From Paenibacillus caui (lineage in GTDB: Bacteria; Bacillota; Bacilli; Paenibacillales; Paenibacillaceae), in assembly GCF_019904135.1 (NCBI RefSeq), contig NZ_JAIOGQ010000010.1, positions 1-64,000 on the forward strand: 64,000 nt of DNA. The letters are read 5' to 3'. The notes under the pieces were generated by a model. It was not told where the DNA came from. It was given only the letters and a program-made list of their open reading frames with translations, and did not search any database. Made by a program: the position numbers and the translations under genes. This document shows, piece after piece, positions 34,659-44,759 of this stretch (its first letter is position 1; each line of letters opens with the position of its first letter).

Positions 34659-36695
34659 TTAATCCGTGTCCTCATCCAGAAGGGAGGCTTCGACCACATT
34701 AATAAATTGTCTGAGCTTGTTTGCGAGCGAACGGGATATCTCTCCCCGCTCAAACATCAGCTGCACCTCATCCCGCTCGGCCTGCATCGCTTTTATGCGC
34801 AGATCTTTCTTATGCTCATTAAGATCAGGGTGGCGCTTATAGTCCGCTAATCCGGGATCGCCTGCACTCATCCGGTAAATGATCCCCTTGTATCTCGCAA
34901 TAACGGCATTCGAAACTTCCCGGTTATGCTCGTTGAGGTTCGCCTTGATCACATCTATGGCCGCCCGGCTGGTTCTGATTTTGATGTTTTTGTAATCGCC
35001 GAGCCTGAAATGGATTTGCCTAAGCTTGTCCGGGCTGAAAAGTTTGAGAAATAAGCGCCGAATCAGTATTTTCAGCAGGGTGAACCGCAATTTTGCACGA
35101 TGCGTGAGCATGTATTCGACTTCATCCACGAACTGCAGGCACTTGGATGCAGCTTCCTCGCTGATTTCGCCGCTCCTTGCCAGCCTTTCAATTTCGGCCC
35201 GCTCCGCAGCGACACCGATCAGCCGGATCTCCCGTTCAGCTTCCCGAAGCTTGTCCCAATCCCCCTTGGAAACCTGGCTTCGCAGTCTGTGGATCTCCCG
35301 ATTGTAGTAGGATATGAGTCCCAGCGCGGCTATTCGGTTCTCCTCGGTCATCTCTTCCTTGGTAACGGAAATGGCTTTCTGCAGCAAAACGAGGCGTGCG
35401 GCCTGCTCCCGCTTGTCCTCTTGTTCCTTCGAGTTTGCGGCTTCCGGCTTCCATGTCAATAGTGGCAGCATAACGCTGGCCGTAAGCAGGGTGACCAGTA
35501 TGACGCCTGCCGCAATGAACACAATCAGATCCCGCTGCGGAAACGCCGTTCCATCACTTAACGCGAAAGGAATGGAGAAGGCGCCCGCAAGGGTAACAGC
35601 ACCTCTTACGCCTGATAAGGCCGTAAGCAGCGAGGCTTTCAGCCTCGTTCGCTGCGAAGCCTGATGATTCTCCCCGAGCCCGTCATCCCTTCTCCAAAAC
35701 AGGTATACCCATAAAAAGCGCAGCACGATCAAGAGCAGGGAAATTTCCATAATATAGCCGATGACTTCCACATTGCTAAAGGAAGGATCCTGAAAAATGA
35801 CACTGGCCACATCCGGCAGCTGATGTCCCAGTATGACAAATACGAGACCGTTAAGCAAAAAGAGAATGACGGACCAGGTGCTGTCGGAAGTTATTTTCAG
35901 CTTGTAATGCGGTGTTTCGACCCGGTCCAGCTCGACGGCATGGACAATTCCCGCAGCCACGACAGCCAAAATACCCGAAACCCCAAGCTCTTCCGATACC
36001 AGATAGATGAAGAACGGCGTTAAAATTTGCACCAGCATATGGAATGTGACATCTTCCATGCCGAGATCTCGTATAAACACGCGCAGCCTGATGATCAGCA
36101 CGGACAGAATCGCTCCGCAAAGAAGACCGCCAGCGGCGATCAGAACAAAGCTGAGTGATGCCTGCGTAAGCGAGAAAACGCCCGTAACCGCCGCTGCCAC
36201 CGCAAACTTGAAGGCTACGAGCCCCGAAGCATCATTCATGAGCGCTTCTCCCTCCAGAAGCCGCAGGATGCGCTTCGGCAGCCGGATTCGGCCCGCAAGG
36301 GCACTTACGGCTACCGCATCCGTCGGGGACAGTATGGCGGCCAGCGCAAAAGCAGCCGCCAGCGGGATCGAAGGGATCCGGAAATGTATATAGTAGCCGG
36401 CAGCGAGAACTGTAACGAATACAAGCCCAAGCGCCATCAGGAGAATCGGAGCTCTCAGGTTCCATAGTTCGCCTCGCGGCATTCTTTTTCCGTCATTAAA
36501 CAAGAGCGGAGCCACGAACAGCACAAAGAACAATTCCGGGATCAGCGGCAGATGGATATGCGTGGGAGCGATGCTGACCAGGGCGCCCAGAGCAATTTGA
36601 AACAGCGGCACCGGAATAACCGGAACAAACCGGTTCAGAACATTCGAAACGCCAATCAGGCCCAAAAAAACGAGCACAGCGAAGAAAATTTCCAT
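34659..36695 (-). CDS. CPA1 family Na+/H+ antiporter
   Basis: A 678-residue antiporter. The first 410 residues hold about twelve membrane segments. LSPTDAVAVSAL (about 122-133) and LLEGEALMNDASGLVAF (about 146-162) are the NhaP-type ion-binding motifs. Residues 420-678 are a long charged helical cytoplasmic tail typical of NhaK/NhaG relatives, probably regulatory. The gene is monocistronic. The 180 bp before it and the 150 bp after glgP hold no genes. Confidence 0.9.
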   Translation of the reverse strand: MEIFFAVLVFLGLIGVSNVLNRFVPVIPVPLFQIALGALVSIAPTHIHLPLIPELFFVLFVAPLLFNDGKRMPRGELWNLRAPILLMALGLVFVTVLAAGYYIHFRIPSIPLAAAFALAAILSPTDAVAVSALAGRIRLPKRILRLLEGEALMNDASGLVAFKFAVAAAVTGVFSLTQASLSFVLIAAGGLLCGAILSVLIIRLRVFIRDLGMEDVTFHMLVQILTPFFIYLVSEELGVSGILAVVAAGIVHAVELDRVETPHYKLKITSDSTWSVILFLLNGLVFVILGHQLPDVASVIFQDPSFSNVEVIGYIMEISLLLIVLRFLWVYLFWRRDDGLGENHQASQRTRLKASLLTALSGVRGAVTLAGAFSIPFALSDGTAFPQRDLIVFIAAGVILVTLLTASVMLPLLTWKPEAANSKEQEDKREQAARLVLLQKAISVTKEEMTEENRIAALGLISYYNREIHRLRSQVSKGDWDKLREAEREIRLIGVAAERAEIERLARSGEISEEAASKCLQFVDEVEYMLTHRAKLRFTLLKILIRRLFLKLFSPDKLRQIHFRLGDYKNIKIRTSRAAIDVIKANLNEHNREVSNAVIARYKGIIYRMSAGDPGLADYKRHPDLNEHKKDLRIKAMQAERDEVQLMFERGEISRSLANKLRQFINVVEASLLDEDTD

Positions 36696-36848
36696 GTTGT
36701 CTACAGCCCCTCACTCATTACCGCTCTTCGTCCGGTTTGAATACATCTTCTAGTTATATCCTTTACCACTATGCCCCGAATCATGTTTCATGTTTAATGA
36801 ATCAAGACCGCCTCCACTTCGGGAAGACGGCCTTGGGCAGGAAATGAA

Positions 36849-39281
36849 TTATTTTTTCTGAACGGGGATAAGCCTCCATATTTCGGAAGCATATCCCCGA
36901 ATGGTGCAGTCGCTGGAAAATTTGCCGGAATGCGCGACATTCAGAATCGCCTTCTTCTGCCAATCCTGTCTGTTGCGGAAGGCCAGATCGATGTTGAGAT
37001 GCGCTTCGCTGTAGCTGGCAAAATCCTTCAGCACAAAATATTCGTCATTATGATCCAGCACCGACTGATAAATGTCCCTGAATTCATTGTCAAAGCTGCA
37101 GATCAGCCCAGGAACAATGAGCTGGTCCATCACTTCATGGATACGAGAATCGCTGTTGTACATATCCCAGGCCGAATATCCTCCGTACTGGTAATAATTC
37201 TGCACCTGCTCGGCGCTCAGCCCGAAAATAAACATGTTGTCATCCCCGAGCATCTCGTGCATTTCCACATTGGCCCCATCCATAGTGCCCACTGTAATGG
37301 CCCCATTCATCATAAACTTCATATTGCCTGTACCGGACGCTTCCTTGCTGGCCGTAGAGATTTGTTCGCTGACATCCGCCGCCGGAATGATCTTCTCCGC
37401 AAGGGAAACGGAATAGTTCTCGAGAAAAACAACCTTGAGCACGTCCTTTACGGAAGCATCTCCGTTAATCCGCCCGGCTACGGTGTTGATCAGCTTGATG
37501 ATCCGCTTGGCCAAATAATAGCTCGGCGCTGCCTTCGCGCCGAAAATAAATGTCCTTGGCACGATATCCATGCCCGGATTTTCCTTCAGCTGATTGTATA
37601 AATGCACAATATGAAGCACATTAAGAAGCTGCCGTTTATAAGCGTGCAGACGCTTCACCTGGATATCAAACAAGGATTCCGGATTGACCCTGATCCCCTG
37701 CTTGTCAAAAATGTAATTGGCCAGCTTTTCTTTATTGTGCCTCTTGACATTGGCGAATGCAGACTGAAATCCTGCGTTCCGGCAGCATTTGATAAGTCCG
37801 TTCAGCTCCTGCGGATGCTTGATCCATCTCGTCCCGATGCACTCGCTCACCAGCTTGGCAAGCGCGGGATTGGCATAGATCAGCCACCTGCGGTGAGTAA
37901 TGCCATTCGTTTTGTTGTTGAACCTTGACGGGTACAGCTCGTAAAAATCCTTCATTTCGCGTTTCTTCAATATTTCGGTGTGAAGCGCTGCCACCCCGTT
38001 GGTCGAATGGCTGCCGGAAATCGCCAGGTGGGCCATCCGGATCTGGTTGTTCTCCATGATGGCCATTCGAGAGATCCGGTCCGGATCGCTCGGATAGCGC
38101 TGCATAAGCTCGATTCTGAGACGTCTGTCTATCTCCTCGATAATCATATAGATTCTGGGGAGCAGTTCCCTCACCATCTGTACAGGCCATTTTTCAAGCG
38201 CTTCGCTTAAAATCGTATGGTTGGTGTACCCAACAACCCGGTTTGTAATATCCCAGGCGTCTTCCCAACCGAAGCCGTTATCGTCGATAAGAATCCGGAT
38301 CAGCTCGGGGATCACCAATGTCGGATGCGTATCGTTGATCTGGATCGCAACCTTGTCCGGCAGCTGCGTCAAGGGCAGATTCAGCTTTTCGAACGTACGG
38401 AGAACGCTTTGCACACCGGCCGAACAAAGGAAATATTGCTGCTTCAGCCGAAGCAGCTTGCCCTCGTAATGGGAGTCGTCCGGGTACAGAAATTCCGAGA
38501 TGGATTCGACCGACCGGTTGTAATCCAGATAACGGTAATAGCTCCCGTCCTGTCCGGAAGGCTGGCGGAACGGATCCATCATCGACTCCGCGCTCCAGAG
38601 GCGGAGCGTGTTGATGTGAGGATGGCCGAACCCGATAATCGGGACATCATAGGGAATTGCCCGTACGGCTTCATACTGCACCGTTTCAAATATGAGCCTG
38701 CCGTGTAACTCGCGCGTCACCACATTGCCCCAGAACCGTACCTCTACCTGTTTGTCGGGCCGGCGAACTTCCCATTCGTTCCCTCTTTGCAGCCAGTAAT
38801 CCGGAAGCTCCACCTGATTGCCATCCATAATTTTCTGCTCGAACAGCCCGTATTTATAGCGGATTCCGGTCCCATTTCCCGCATACTGCAGGGAAGCGAG
38901 GGAGTCGAGGAAACAGGCCGCAAGCCTTCCAAGCCCTCCGTTGCCGAGGCCAGCGTCGCTTTCCTGTTCTTCTACATCGGCAAAAGGATATCCCAGCTCT
39001 TTAAGGGCCTCGCGCACCATGTCCAAGATTCCCAAGTTCAGCAGGTTATTGCCCAGCAAACGGCCGATCAGAAACTCCATGGAAAAATAGTACACCTGCT
39101 TCTCCTGCTGCGCTTTGTACAGGGTGTTTGTCTTGGCCCAATCCCGGCCCACGTGTTCCCGGATCATTCCACTCAATATTTTGTAGACGTCCGCTTCCGA
39201 GGCTTCCTCCAGCGGCAGCCCCAGCTTGTCAAGCATCTGCCTGGTAAATGCCTTTTTGAAACTTTCTTTGTCTTTGAACAA
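36849..39281 (-). CDS. glgP: glycogen/alpha-glucan phosphorylase
   Basis: An 810-residue GT35 enzyme that releases glucose 1-phosphate from glycogen. The PLP-binding signature EASGTGNMKFMMNGA near residue 655 is intact. GNGGLGRLAACFLDSLAS near 112-129 and the active-site NDTHP near 313 are also present. It is the last gene of glgC-glgD-glgP. It starts 27 bp after glgD, so synthesis and degradation enzymes share a transcript as in other Bacillota. Confidence 0.95.
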   Translation of the reverse strand: MFKDKESFKKAFTRQMLDKLGLPLEEASEADVYKILSGMIREHVGRDWAKTNTLYKAQQEKQVYYFSMEFLIGRLLGNNLLNLGILDMVREALKELGYPFADVEEQESDAGLGNGGLGRLAACFLDSLASLQYAGNGTGIRYKYGLFEQKIMDGNQVELPDYWLQRGNEWEVRRPDKQVEVRFWGNVVTRELHGRLIFETVQYEAVRAIPYDVPIIGFGHPHINTLRLWSAESMMDPFRQPSGQDGSYYRYLDYNRSVESISEFLYPDDSHYEGKLLRLKQQYFLCSAGVQSVLRTFEKLNLPLTQLPDKVAIQINDTHPTLVIPELIRILIDDNGFGWEDAWDITNRVVGYTNHTILSEALEKWPVQMVRELLPRIYMIIEEIDRRLRIELMQRYPSDPDRISRMAIMENNQIRMAHLAISGSHSTNGVAALHTEILKKREMKDFYELYPSRFNNKTNGITHRRWLIYANPALAKLVSECIGTRWIKHPQELNGLIKCCRNAGFQSAFANVKRHNKEKLANYIFDKQGIRVNPESLFDIQVKRLHAYKRQLLNVLHIVHLYNQLKENPGMDIVPRTFIFGAKAAPSYYLAKRIIKLINTVAGRINGDASVKDVLKVVFLENYSVSLAEKIIPAADVSEQISTASKEASGTGNMKFMMNGAITVGTMDGANVEMHEMLGDDNMFIFGLSAEQVQNYYQYGGYSAWDMYNSDSRIHEVMDQLIVPGLICSFDNEFRDIYQSVLDHNDEYFVLKDFASYSEAHLNIDLAFRNRQDWQKKAILNVAHSGKFSSDCTIRGYASEIWRLIPVQKK

Positions 39282-39308
39282 GATTCGGTTCCTCCTGACC
39301 TGTTGTCC

Positions 39309-40412
39309 TTAGATATGGCTGCTCTTGGCAATAACGAAAGGCTTTATGGAATTCCCTTTTAACGTAACTCCCCGTGAGAGGCGCACATCTTTATCCATAA
39401 TGACATTTTCAAGGACAGCATCCTCTTCGATGACGCATTTCTGCATAATGATCGAATTGGAAATTCGCGCCCCTTTGCCCACCTGCACGCTGCGGAACAG
39501 GATGCTGTTTTCGATGGCGCCTTCAATCGTGCAGCCATTGGCCACAAGGGAGCCCGTAACGTTGGAGTTCTCCAAATATTTGGTTGGAACCTCGTATTTG
39601 ATTTTGGTGCGAATCGGATTATCCCTGAACAAGTCTTCATATTTCTCCCGGTTAAGCAGTTCCATGCTGCTCGCATAATAGCTTTCAACGGAATTGATGA
39701 CAGCGTGGTAGCCGGTGTAGGCATAAGCGCCGATTTTCAAATGGTCCAATCCGCCCTGAATCGCATCGTGGAAAAAGTGGCTTTTCCCGCGGGCAATGCA
39801 GTCTTTCACAAGCTCCAGATATTTGTATTTGTCCATAACGAATATTTCCATATAGATGTTGGGATGATGCTGCTCGTTATGAATATTGGTCACGAATCCG
39901 CGTTCATTCACATCGAGCCGGACACAGGACTCATATTCGGGACGCATTTCGGAAACAGGTTTATAGACAAGCGTAATGTCCGCCCCGGTTCGTATGTGCT
40001 GCTCGTATACTTTACGGAGATCCACTTTGCTGATATGGCGGCTGCCGGAGTGAACCATGCTGTTGCCGGAGCTGCGGTTGAAGAAATCCAGATTGTTGTG
40101 CACATGCTGCAGATCGCCAAGCGAAACATCGGTGGGATCGTTCCAGTCGGGGGGAAGAATGAATAGACCGCCATGATTGCGGTCCAGGTCCCAGGATTTT
40201 CCTTCGCCTAAATGGTCCATTAGCGAGCGGTATTTGCGGCGGACAAACAGCGCAATGTCCACAATGCCCGCACCCGTCATATTGGACAATACGAAATCGA
40301 TCAGCCGGTATCTGCCGGCGAACGGAACGGCGGCCCCGCAGCGGAAATAGGTCAATTCACTTAGCTGATCCAGTTCATCATCGAGATTAATGACACCAAC
40401 AAGTTCCTTCAT
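39309..40412 (-). CDS. glgD: glucose-1-phosphate adenylyltransferase subunit GlgD
   Basis: A 367-residue GlgC paralogue. The N-terminal nucleotidyltransferase domain lacks the intact GGxGxRL loop (it reads NLDDELDQLSELT), as in regulatory GlgD subunits. The C-terminal left-handed beta-helix has hexapeptide repeats (NSNVTGSLVANGCTIEGAIE). In Bacillus, GlgC and GlgD form a hetero-oligomer with higher activity than GlgC alone. It lies 35 bp after glgC. Confidence 0.9.
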   Translation of the reverse strand: MKELVGVINLDDELDQLSELTYFRCGAAVPFAGRYRLIDFVLSNMTGAGIVDIALFVRRKYRSLMDHLGEGKSWDLDRNHGGLFILPPDWNDPTDVSLGDLQHVHNNLDFFNRSSGNSMVHSGSRHISKVDLRKVYEQHIRTGADITLVYKPVSEMRPEYESCVRLDVNERGFVTNIHNEQHHPNIYMEIFVMDKYKYLELVKDCIARGKSHFFHDAIQGGLDHLKIGAYAYTGYHAVINSVESYYASSMELLNREKYEDLFRDNPIRTKIKYEVPTKYLENSNVTGSLVANGCTIEGAIENSILFRSVQVGKGARISNSIIMQKCVIEEDAVLENVIMDKDVRLSRGVTLKGNSIKPFVIAKSSHI

Positions 40413-40447
40413 GTTTTCACCGTTTCCCTTCTGCCCGAAGCAGGATG

Positions 40448-41569
40448 CTAGTATTCCCCGTTGACGAGCACAATGTCTGACGAGTCGGCGGAACCAATTA
40501 CGGCACCGTCCCGGATCATCACGTTCTCGTTCACTATCGCTTTATGAATCCGGACATTTCGCCCGATTTTGACCTTCGGATGAATGACGGAATCCGTGAT
40601 GACACTCCCTTCCCCAACCTCAACACCGTAGAAAAGAATGGAATGGTTCACCTCTCCGTGCACAATACAGCCCTCATTCACCATAGAGTTCCTCAGTTTG
40701 GCCTCGGGAGCAATGAATTCGGCAGGCTGGTTCGGGCTCCTTGTATAGATCCGCCAGGACGGATCATTCAGATTGAGCTTTGGTTCCTCGCACAGCAGAT
40801 CCATATTGGATTCCCACAAGCTCTGAATGGTGCCGACGTCTTTCCAGTAACCGTCAAACGGATAGGCATACAGCTGCTTGCGGCTCTTCAGCATCAGCGG
40901 AATGATGTCTTTGCCGAAATCGTTGGAAGAGGAGCCTTGCTTTTCGTCTTCATTCAAATAGCGCTTAAGGACATGCCACTTGAACAAATAAATGCCCATG
41001 GAAGCTAGCGTGCTCTTCGGCTCGGCCGGCTTCTCCTCAAATTCATAAATACGATAATCATCGAAAGTATTCAGAATGCCGAACCTAGTCGCTTCGTCCC
41101 GCGTTACGTTGATAACCGAAATGGTGCAATCGGCGTCTTTTTCTTTATGGTAGCGAAGCATTTTATTGTAATCCATCTTGTAAATATGATCGCCGGACAG
41201 AACGAGCACATGCTCGGGATCAAACTGTTCAATGAAATTGATGTTGCGGAAAATGGCATCCGCCGTACCCTGATACCAGCTGCTCCCGTTCTCCCTTTCA
41301 TGAGGCGGCAGAACAAGAACGCCCCCGCCGCGGCGGTCCAGGTCCCAATCGCTGCCTACTCCGATATAGGAATGCAGAACAAGGGGCTCATACTGGGTCA
41401 GAACGCCGACCGTATCGATTCCCGAATGTGTGCAGTTGCTGAGCGGGAAGTCGATGATCCGGTACGTTCCTCCAAAATAAACCGCGGGCTTGGCAAGGGT
41501 TTTCGTCAATCCTTTCAGTCGCTTGCCCTGTCCGCCGGCCAAGAGCATGGCGACAACTTCTTTTTTCAT
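40448..41569 (-). CDS. glgC: glucose-1-phosphate adenylyltransferase
   Basis: A 373-residue ADP-glucose pyrophosphorylase. The catalytic loop [14 protein letters not shown] lies at residues 9-22, the [18 protein letters not shown] segment at about 28-45, the metal Asp in [11 protein letters not shown] (about 145), and a beta-helix covers the last 90 residues. It makes ADP-glucose for glycogen synthesis. It is the first gene of the glg operon; no glgA or glgB is present in this window. The 260 bp upstream contain no gene. Confidence 0.95.
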   Translation of the reverse strand: MKKEVVAMLLAGGQGKRLKGLTKTLAKPAVYFGGTYRIIDFPLSNCTHSGIDTVGVLTQYEPLVLHSYIGVGSDWDLDRRGGGVLVLPPHERENGSSWYQGTADAIFRNINFIEQFDPEHVLVLSGDHIYKMDYNKMLRYHKEKDADCTISVINVTRDEATRFGILNTFDDYRIYEFEEKPAEPKSTLASMGIYLFKWHVLKRYLNEDEKQGSSSNDFGKDIIPLMLKSRKQLYAYPFDGYWKDVGTIQSLWESNMDLLCEEPKLNLNDPSWRIYTRSPNQPAEFIAPEAKLRNSMVNEGCIVHGEVNHSILFYGVEVGEGSVITDSVIHPKVKIGRNVRIHKAIVNENVMIRDGAVIGSADSSDIVLVNGEY

Positions 41570-41829
41570 CAGACCTCACGCCTCCTCCAGTATGGGATCC
41601 AAAGCCTATGAATCTAGCGAATCAACAAAAGAAGCGTTTTCTTCTGTAAGGAATCATCTGGTCGGAGCTGCAGAAAACGGTCACACATTTGTTTTAATCA
41701 TTGGGAAGCTAAGTAAATCGGCAGTCGGTTTAAGAGAGACTATGCTAGAATGGATGGTCATATTCAGCGAAAAGCGAAAATACATTATTTAGAGGACAAG
41801 AACTTTTAATGATATTCGGGGTGTAAACG

Positions 41830-42846
41830 ATGAATGACAATATCGGACTGAAGCGGGTTTCCCTGATCCTCCCTTCCTGCTTGCTGATCGCCTGTTTAAT
41901 TGTTCTATTTCCAAACATACGGGCGATGCTGGCCAGCGATTACCTGATCACCTTCAAAAACCATTTTCTTGGGATCCTGCTTGAGGCGATCCCCTTTGTA
42001 TTGCTGGGAGCTCTGCTTTCTTCTTTTATTCATCTTATCATGCCGGAGGATTTCCTGGGACAGAAAATGCCGAAAAACCCTTTGGCAGGTATTGTTATCG
42101 CCTGTGTGCTGGGCACTGTCTTCCCCGTATGCGAGTGCGGCATGATTCCGCTGATCAGGCGGCTCGTTCAAAAAGGAATGCCCGTATATATCGCCGCTGT
42201 GTTTTTGCTGTCAGGCCCGATCGTGAACCCGGTGGTGTTCAGCGCCACAGCAATGGCTTTCCAGGGACATCCGGAAATGGTGTACGCCAGACTGGGCATT
42301 GCCTTAGTCACCTCCTCAGCTGTCGGTTTGATTCTGTATTTTACGGTCGGCAAAAATCCCCTCCGGCATACGGTGGCAAGCACTGCAGGGCATGAGCATG
42401 CGTCCGTCAAGTTGTTCGGCGGCGGGCACTCCTTTAGAGCCAAAAGCTCGGCGTTCTTCCAGCATGCCACTGACGACTTTATGGACGCGGGAAAATATTT
42501 GATCGCCGGCTGCCTCATTACGGCCGTCCTGCAAACCTTTGTTGCCCACAATACGCTTGCCGCCTTCGGCAACGGTCCGATCAGTTCCTATGCATTCATG
42601 ATGGGACTGGGCTTCATCCTGTCCCTTTGCTCCACGTCGGACGCATTCGTGGCCTCTACCTTTATGAACACTTTCTCCCATGGCTCCTTGCTCTCGTTCC
42701 TCGTGCTTGGACCGATGCTTGATTTCAAGAACATGCTGATGCTGCTGTCCGCCTTCAAAACGAAATTCGTACTCGGACTGATGCTGATTGTCCCGCCCAT
42801 CGTCTTCACCTTCAGTGTGCTGACCGACCGCTTCTTCATTCCCTAA
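41830..42846 (+). CDS. permease of the YcgR/DUF318 family
   Basis: A 338-residue membrane protein of PF03773 with about eight hydrophobic segments. The family signature VFPVCECGMIPLIRRLVQKG lies near residues 98-117. The second half repeats the pattern in LGFILSLCSTSDAFVA, so the protein is an inverted repeat. The conserved Cys pairs suggest a metal or thiol ligand. It is followed 24 bp later by its usual partner, a TIGR03943/YcgQ-like protein. No clear Zur box is seen upstream. Confidence 0.85.
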   Translation: MNDNIGLKRVSLILPSCLLIACLIVLFPNIRAMLASDYLITFKNHFLGILLEAIPFVLLGALLSSFIHLIMPEDFLGQKMPKNPLAGIVIACVLGTVFPVCECGMIPLIRRLVQKGMPVYIAAVFLLSGPIVNPVVFSATAMAFQGHPEMVYARLGIALVTSSAVGLILYFTVGKNPLRHTVASTAGHEHASVKLFGGGHSFRAKSSAFFQHATDDFMDAGKYLIAGCLITAVLQTFVAHNTLAAFGNGPISSYAFMMGLGFILSLCSTSDAFVASTFMNTFSHGSLLSFLVLGPMLDFKNMLMLLSAFKTKFVLGLMLIVPPIVFTFSVLTDRFFIP

Positions 42847-42870
42847 TATATGAAAGGAAGGAGGCCGTCT

Positions 42871-43827
42871 ATGAACGATTCCCGTGGGATGCGTCTGCAT
42901 TACTGGATGCAAGCTTTTATTATGATTGGGTTTGCTTTTTATATAGGCTACCTTGTCAAATCCGGCTCGCTGCACTATTATCTCGCGCCGCGCATGGAGC
43001 CATGGGTAAAGTGGTGCCCGATACTGCTCGGCCTGATGGCCGTATTCGCCGCGTACCGGGCCATCGCCCCCGCCGAAGATCCGGTGTGCGATTGCGAGCA
43101 TACGGTGCCGGAGACCTTGTTCAAGAGGGCGGCGATATACGGACTGTTTATTCTCCCGCTTGCCTTCGGCGTCTTGCTTCCGAACCGGTCGCTTGGCAGC
43201 AGCGCCGCCGCGGTCAAAGGCTTCTCGCTGACCTTGCCGACACAGGATCAGCATGTCCGGAAAAGCGCGTCGTCGAGCGCTGTTTCTGAAGCTGCTTCTG
43301 AAAATGGTTCAGGAGTTGATCCAGAAGCCGATGCACAGACTAAGAAGAAGATTTTTGTGGCCCCTGACAAGTATAATGAAGAATTTGCAGCGCTAGCCGG
43401 GCTGCTTTATGCCGAGCCGCTCATCGAAGTCACGCCGGATATTTACTCGGAAACCATCGGAGCCATCGAACTGTTCAAGCAGGATTTCATCGGCAAGCGG
43501 ATTTCGCTCTCCGGGTTCGTCTATAAAGATCAAACTACCCAGCAATCGGGCGGCGACTTTGCTGTCGGACGTTTCCTCATTCTCTGCTGCACGGCTGACG
43601 CGCTTCCGTTTGGCGTGCTGGTCAAAGCTTCGGCCCAGCAGGTTTCGCTCAGCAAGGACAGCTGGGTCAAAGTAACCGGAAAAATCAACGTAGAAAAAGT
43701 AAAGGGACGGGAAGTTCTCCGGATCGATGCAGAGCGGATAGAACGCGTAGCTCAGCCTGCCGTATCTTACGTGTACCCGAGCGCCGACTCGGTCGCGGCT
43801 TTCAAAAAGGATCTCGCCAAGCCGTAA
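42871..43827 (+). CDS. TIGR03943 family (YcgQ-like) protein
   Basis: A 318-residue protein. ATG 42871 is fixed by GGAAGGAGG. Four hydrophobic segments lie in the first 120 residues, followed by an extracytoplasmic part. It carries the family motif CDCEHTVPE near 70-80 and a C-terminal OB-like domain with RISLSGFVYKD and RFLILCCTADALPFGV. It is encoded with the preceding permease. The pair is often linked to zinc-responsive loci and COG0523 proteins, which agrees with the zinc cluster at 19-25 kb. Molecular role unknown. Confidence 0.8.
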   Translation: MNDSRGMRLHYWMQAFIMIGFAFYIGYLVKSGSLHYYLAPRMEPWVKWCPILLGLMAVFAAYRAIAPAEDPVCDCEHTVPETLFKRAAIYGLFILPLAFGVLLPNRSLGSSAAAVKGFSLTLPTQDQHVRKSASSSAVSEAASENGSGVDPEADAQTKKKIFVAPDKYNEEFAALAGLLYAEPLIEVTPDIYSETIGAIELFKQDFIGKRISLSGFVYKDQTTQQSGGDFAVGRFLILCCTADALPFGVLVKASAQQVSLSKDSWVKVTGKINVEKVKGREVLRIDAERIERVAQPAVSYVYPSADSVAAFKKDLAKP

Positions 43828-43831
43828 TTGA

Positions 43832-44338
43832 TTAATCCACTCTTCGTCCGACGATAACAAGATCCCGTTCCACGCCGTCCATATTGGCTACTTTCGGCAA
43901 ACGTCCCCAAGACGCGAAGCCAAATTTTCGCAATAGCGCCAGGCTGGGTTCGTTATGTCCGAAGATAAAGCCCAAAAGGGTATGTATGCCAAGCTCCGGG
44001 CATTTCTTGATCGCTTGGGCCACCAGAATGCTGCCATATCCTTTGGCGCGGTACTCTTCCGCAATATAGATGCTAAGCTCGGCTGTACCCAAATAGGCAG
44101 GGCGCCCGTAAAAAGATTGAAAGCTGATCCAGGCCGCAACCTGCCCGTCCTGGGTCAGTACCCATAGCGGACGATGCTCCGGACTATGCTCCTCAAACCA
44201 TGGAATCCGGCTCTCTACACTAACTGGCTCCAAATCTGCCGTCACCTGACGGCTCGGTATGGTGGAATTATAGATCTCCACGATCCGGTCCAAATCGCTC
44301 CGTAAGGCATCTCGAATCACATAGGACAGTTCTGGCAT
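43832..44338 (-). CDS. GNAT acetyltransferase, phosphinothricin acetyltransferase-like
   Basis: A 168-residue GNAT protein. It starts at ATG 44338 after GTGGAGG and reads [20 protein letters not shown] at the N-terminus, as in Pat/MddA enzymes. [20 protein letters not shown] (about 88-107) is the acetyl-CoA motif. [19 protein letters not shown] is the usual C-terminal region. Relatives acetylate phosphinothricin or methionine derivatives. The exact substrate is not certain. It is convergent with the YcgQ-like gene, 5 bp apart. Confidence 0.8.
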   Translation of the reverse strand: MPELSYVIRDALRSDLDRIVEIYNSTIPSRQVTADLEPVSVESRIPWFEEHSPEHRPLWVLTQDGQVAAWISFQSFYGRPAYLGTAELSIYIAEEYRAKGYGSILVAQAIKKCPELGIHTLLGFIFGHNEPSLALLRKFGFASWGRLPKVANMDGVERDLVIVGRRVD

Positions 44339-44508
44339 GTCGCATCCTCCACTCCGGGGAGACGGCGCTCCCCTAGGTAATCTCAAATCTATGTAGCTTG
44401 CTTAAGATCAATATAGCATAAAACCGCCTTTCAAACCCGGGAAGTTTGGCGGCGGGAAAGCCGGGCAATACTAAGGGGGTGCATCTTACTTCCAAGGAGG
44501 GCTTCGAC

Positions 44509-44697
44509 ATGACAACCCAGGATTCCAATGAACTGCTGAAGCATAAGCAAGAGCTGATCGAGCAAAAACAGCAGTTTGCAGACTTTGCCCGCGGCGCCGC
44601 TGAAGAGGGCGAAGCTCCATACGGGCAAGAGTTCAGCCGGGATTACGTGCCTGACGAGCAAAACCGGTTAAAGGATAAAGAGAACCGCAGAACCTAA
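44509..44697 (+). CDS. small hydrophilic protein
   Basis: A 62-residue, highly charged protein with AAGGAGG before its ATG and a strong terminator after it. It is almost all helix-forming residues (LLKHKQELIEQKQQFADFA) and ends DYVPDEQNRLKDKENRRT. I do not recognise the family. The charge and size resemble small stress or sporulation proteins, which is only an impression. Confidence 0.65.
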   Translation: MTTQDSNELLKHKQELIEQKQQFADFARGAAEEGEAPYGQEFSRDYVPDEQNRLKDKENRRT

Positions 44698-44703
44698 CAA
44701 TAA

Positions 44704-44741
44704 GCCGACCCGGTTTTTACCTTTCGGGTCGGCTATTTTTT
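44704..44741 (+). terminator. terminator of the small protein gene
   Basis: GCCGACCCG and CGGGTCGGC form a stem followed by TATTTTTTA. Confidence 0.85.
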
Positions 44742-44759
44742 ACGCTAGAACAGCTTTTT

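Noticed and set aside
41570-41829. Zur box upstream of the YcgR-like permease
   Set aside because: No sequence close to TCGTAATnATTACGA is present in this interval.
42316-43254. Long minus-strand reading frame over the YcgR/YcgQ-like genes
   Set aside because: It is a shadow of two well-supported membrane-protein genes and has a biased His/Glu/Arg composition.
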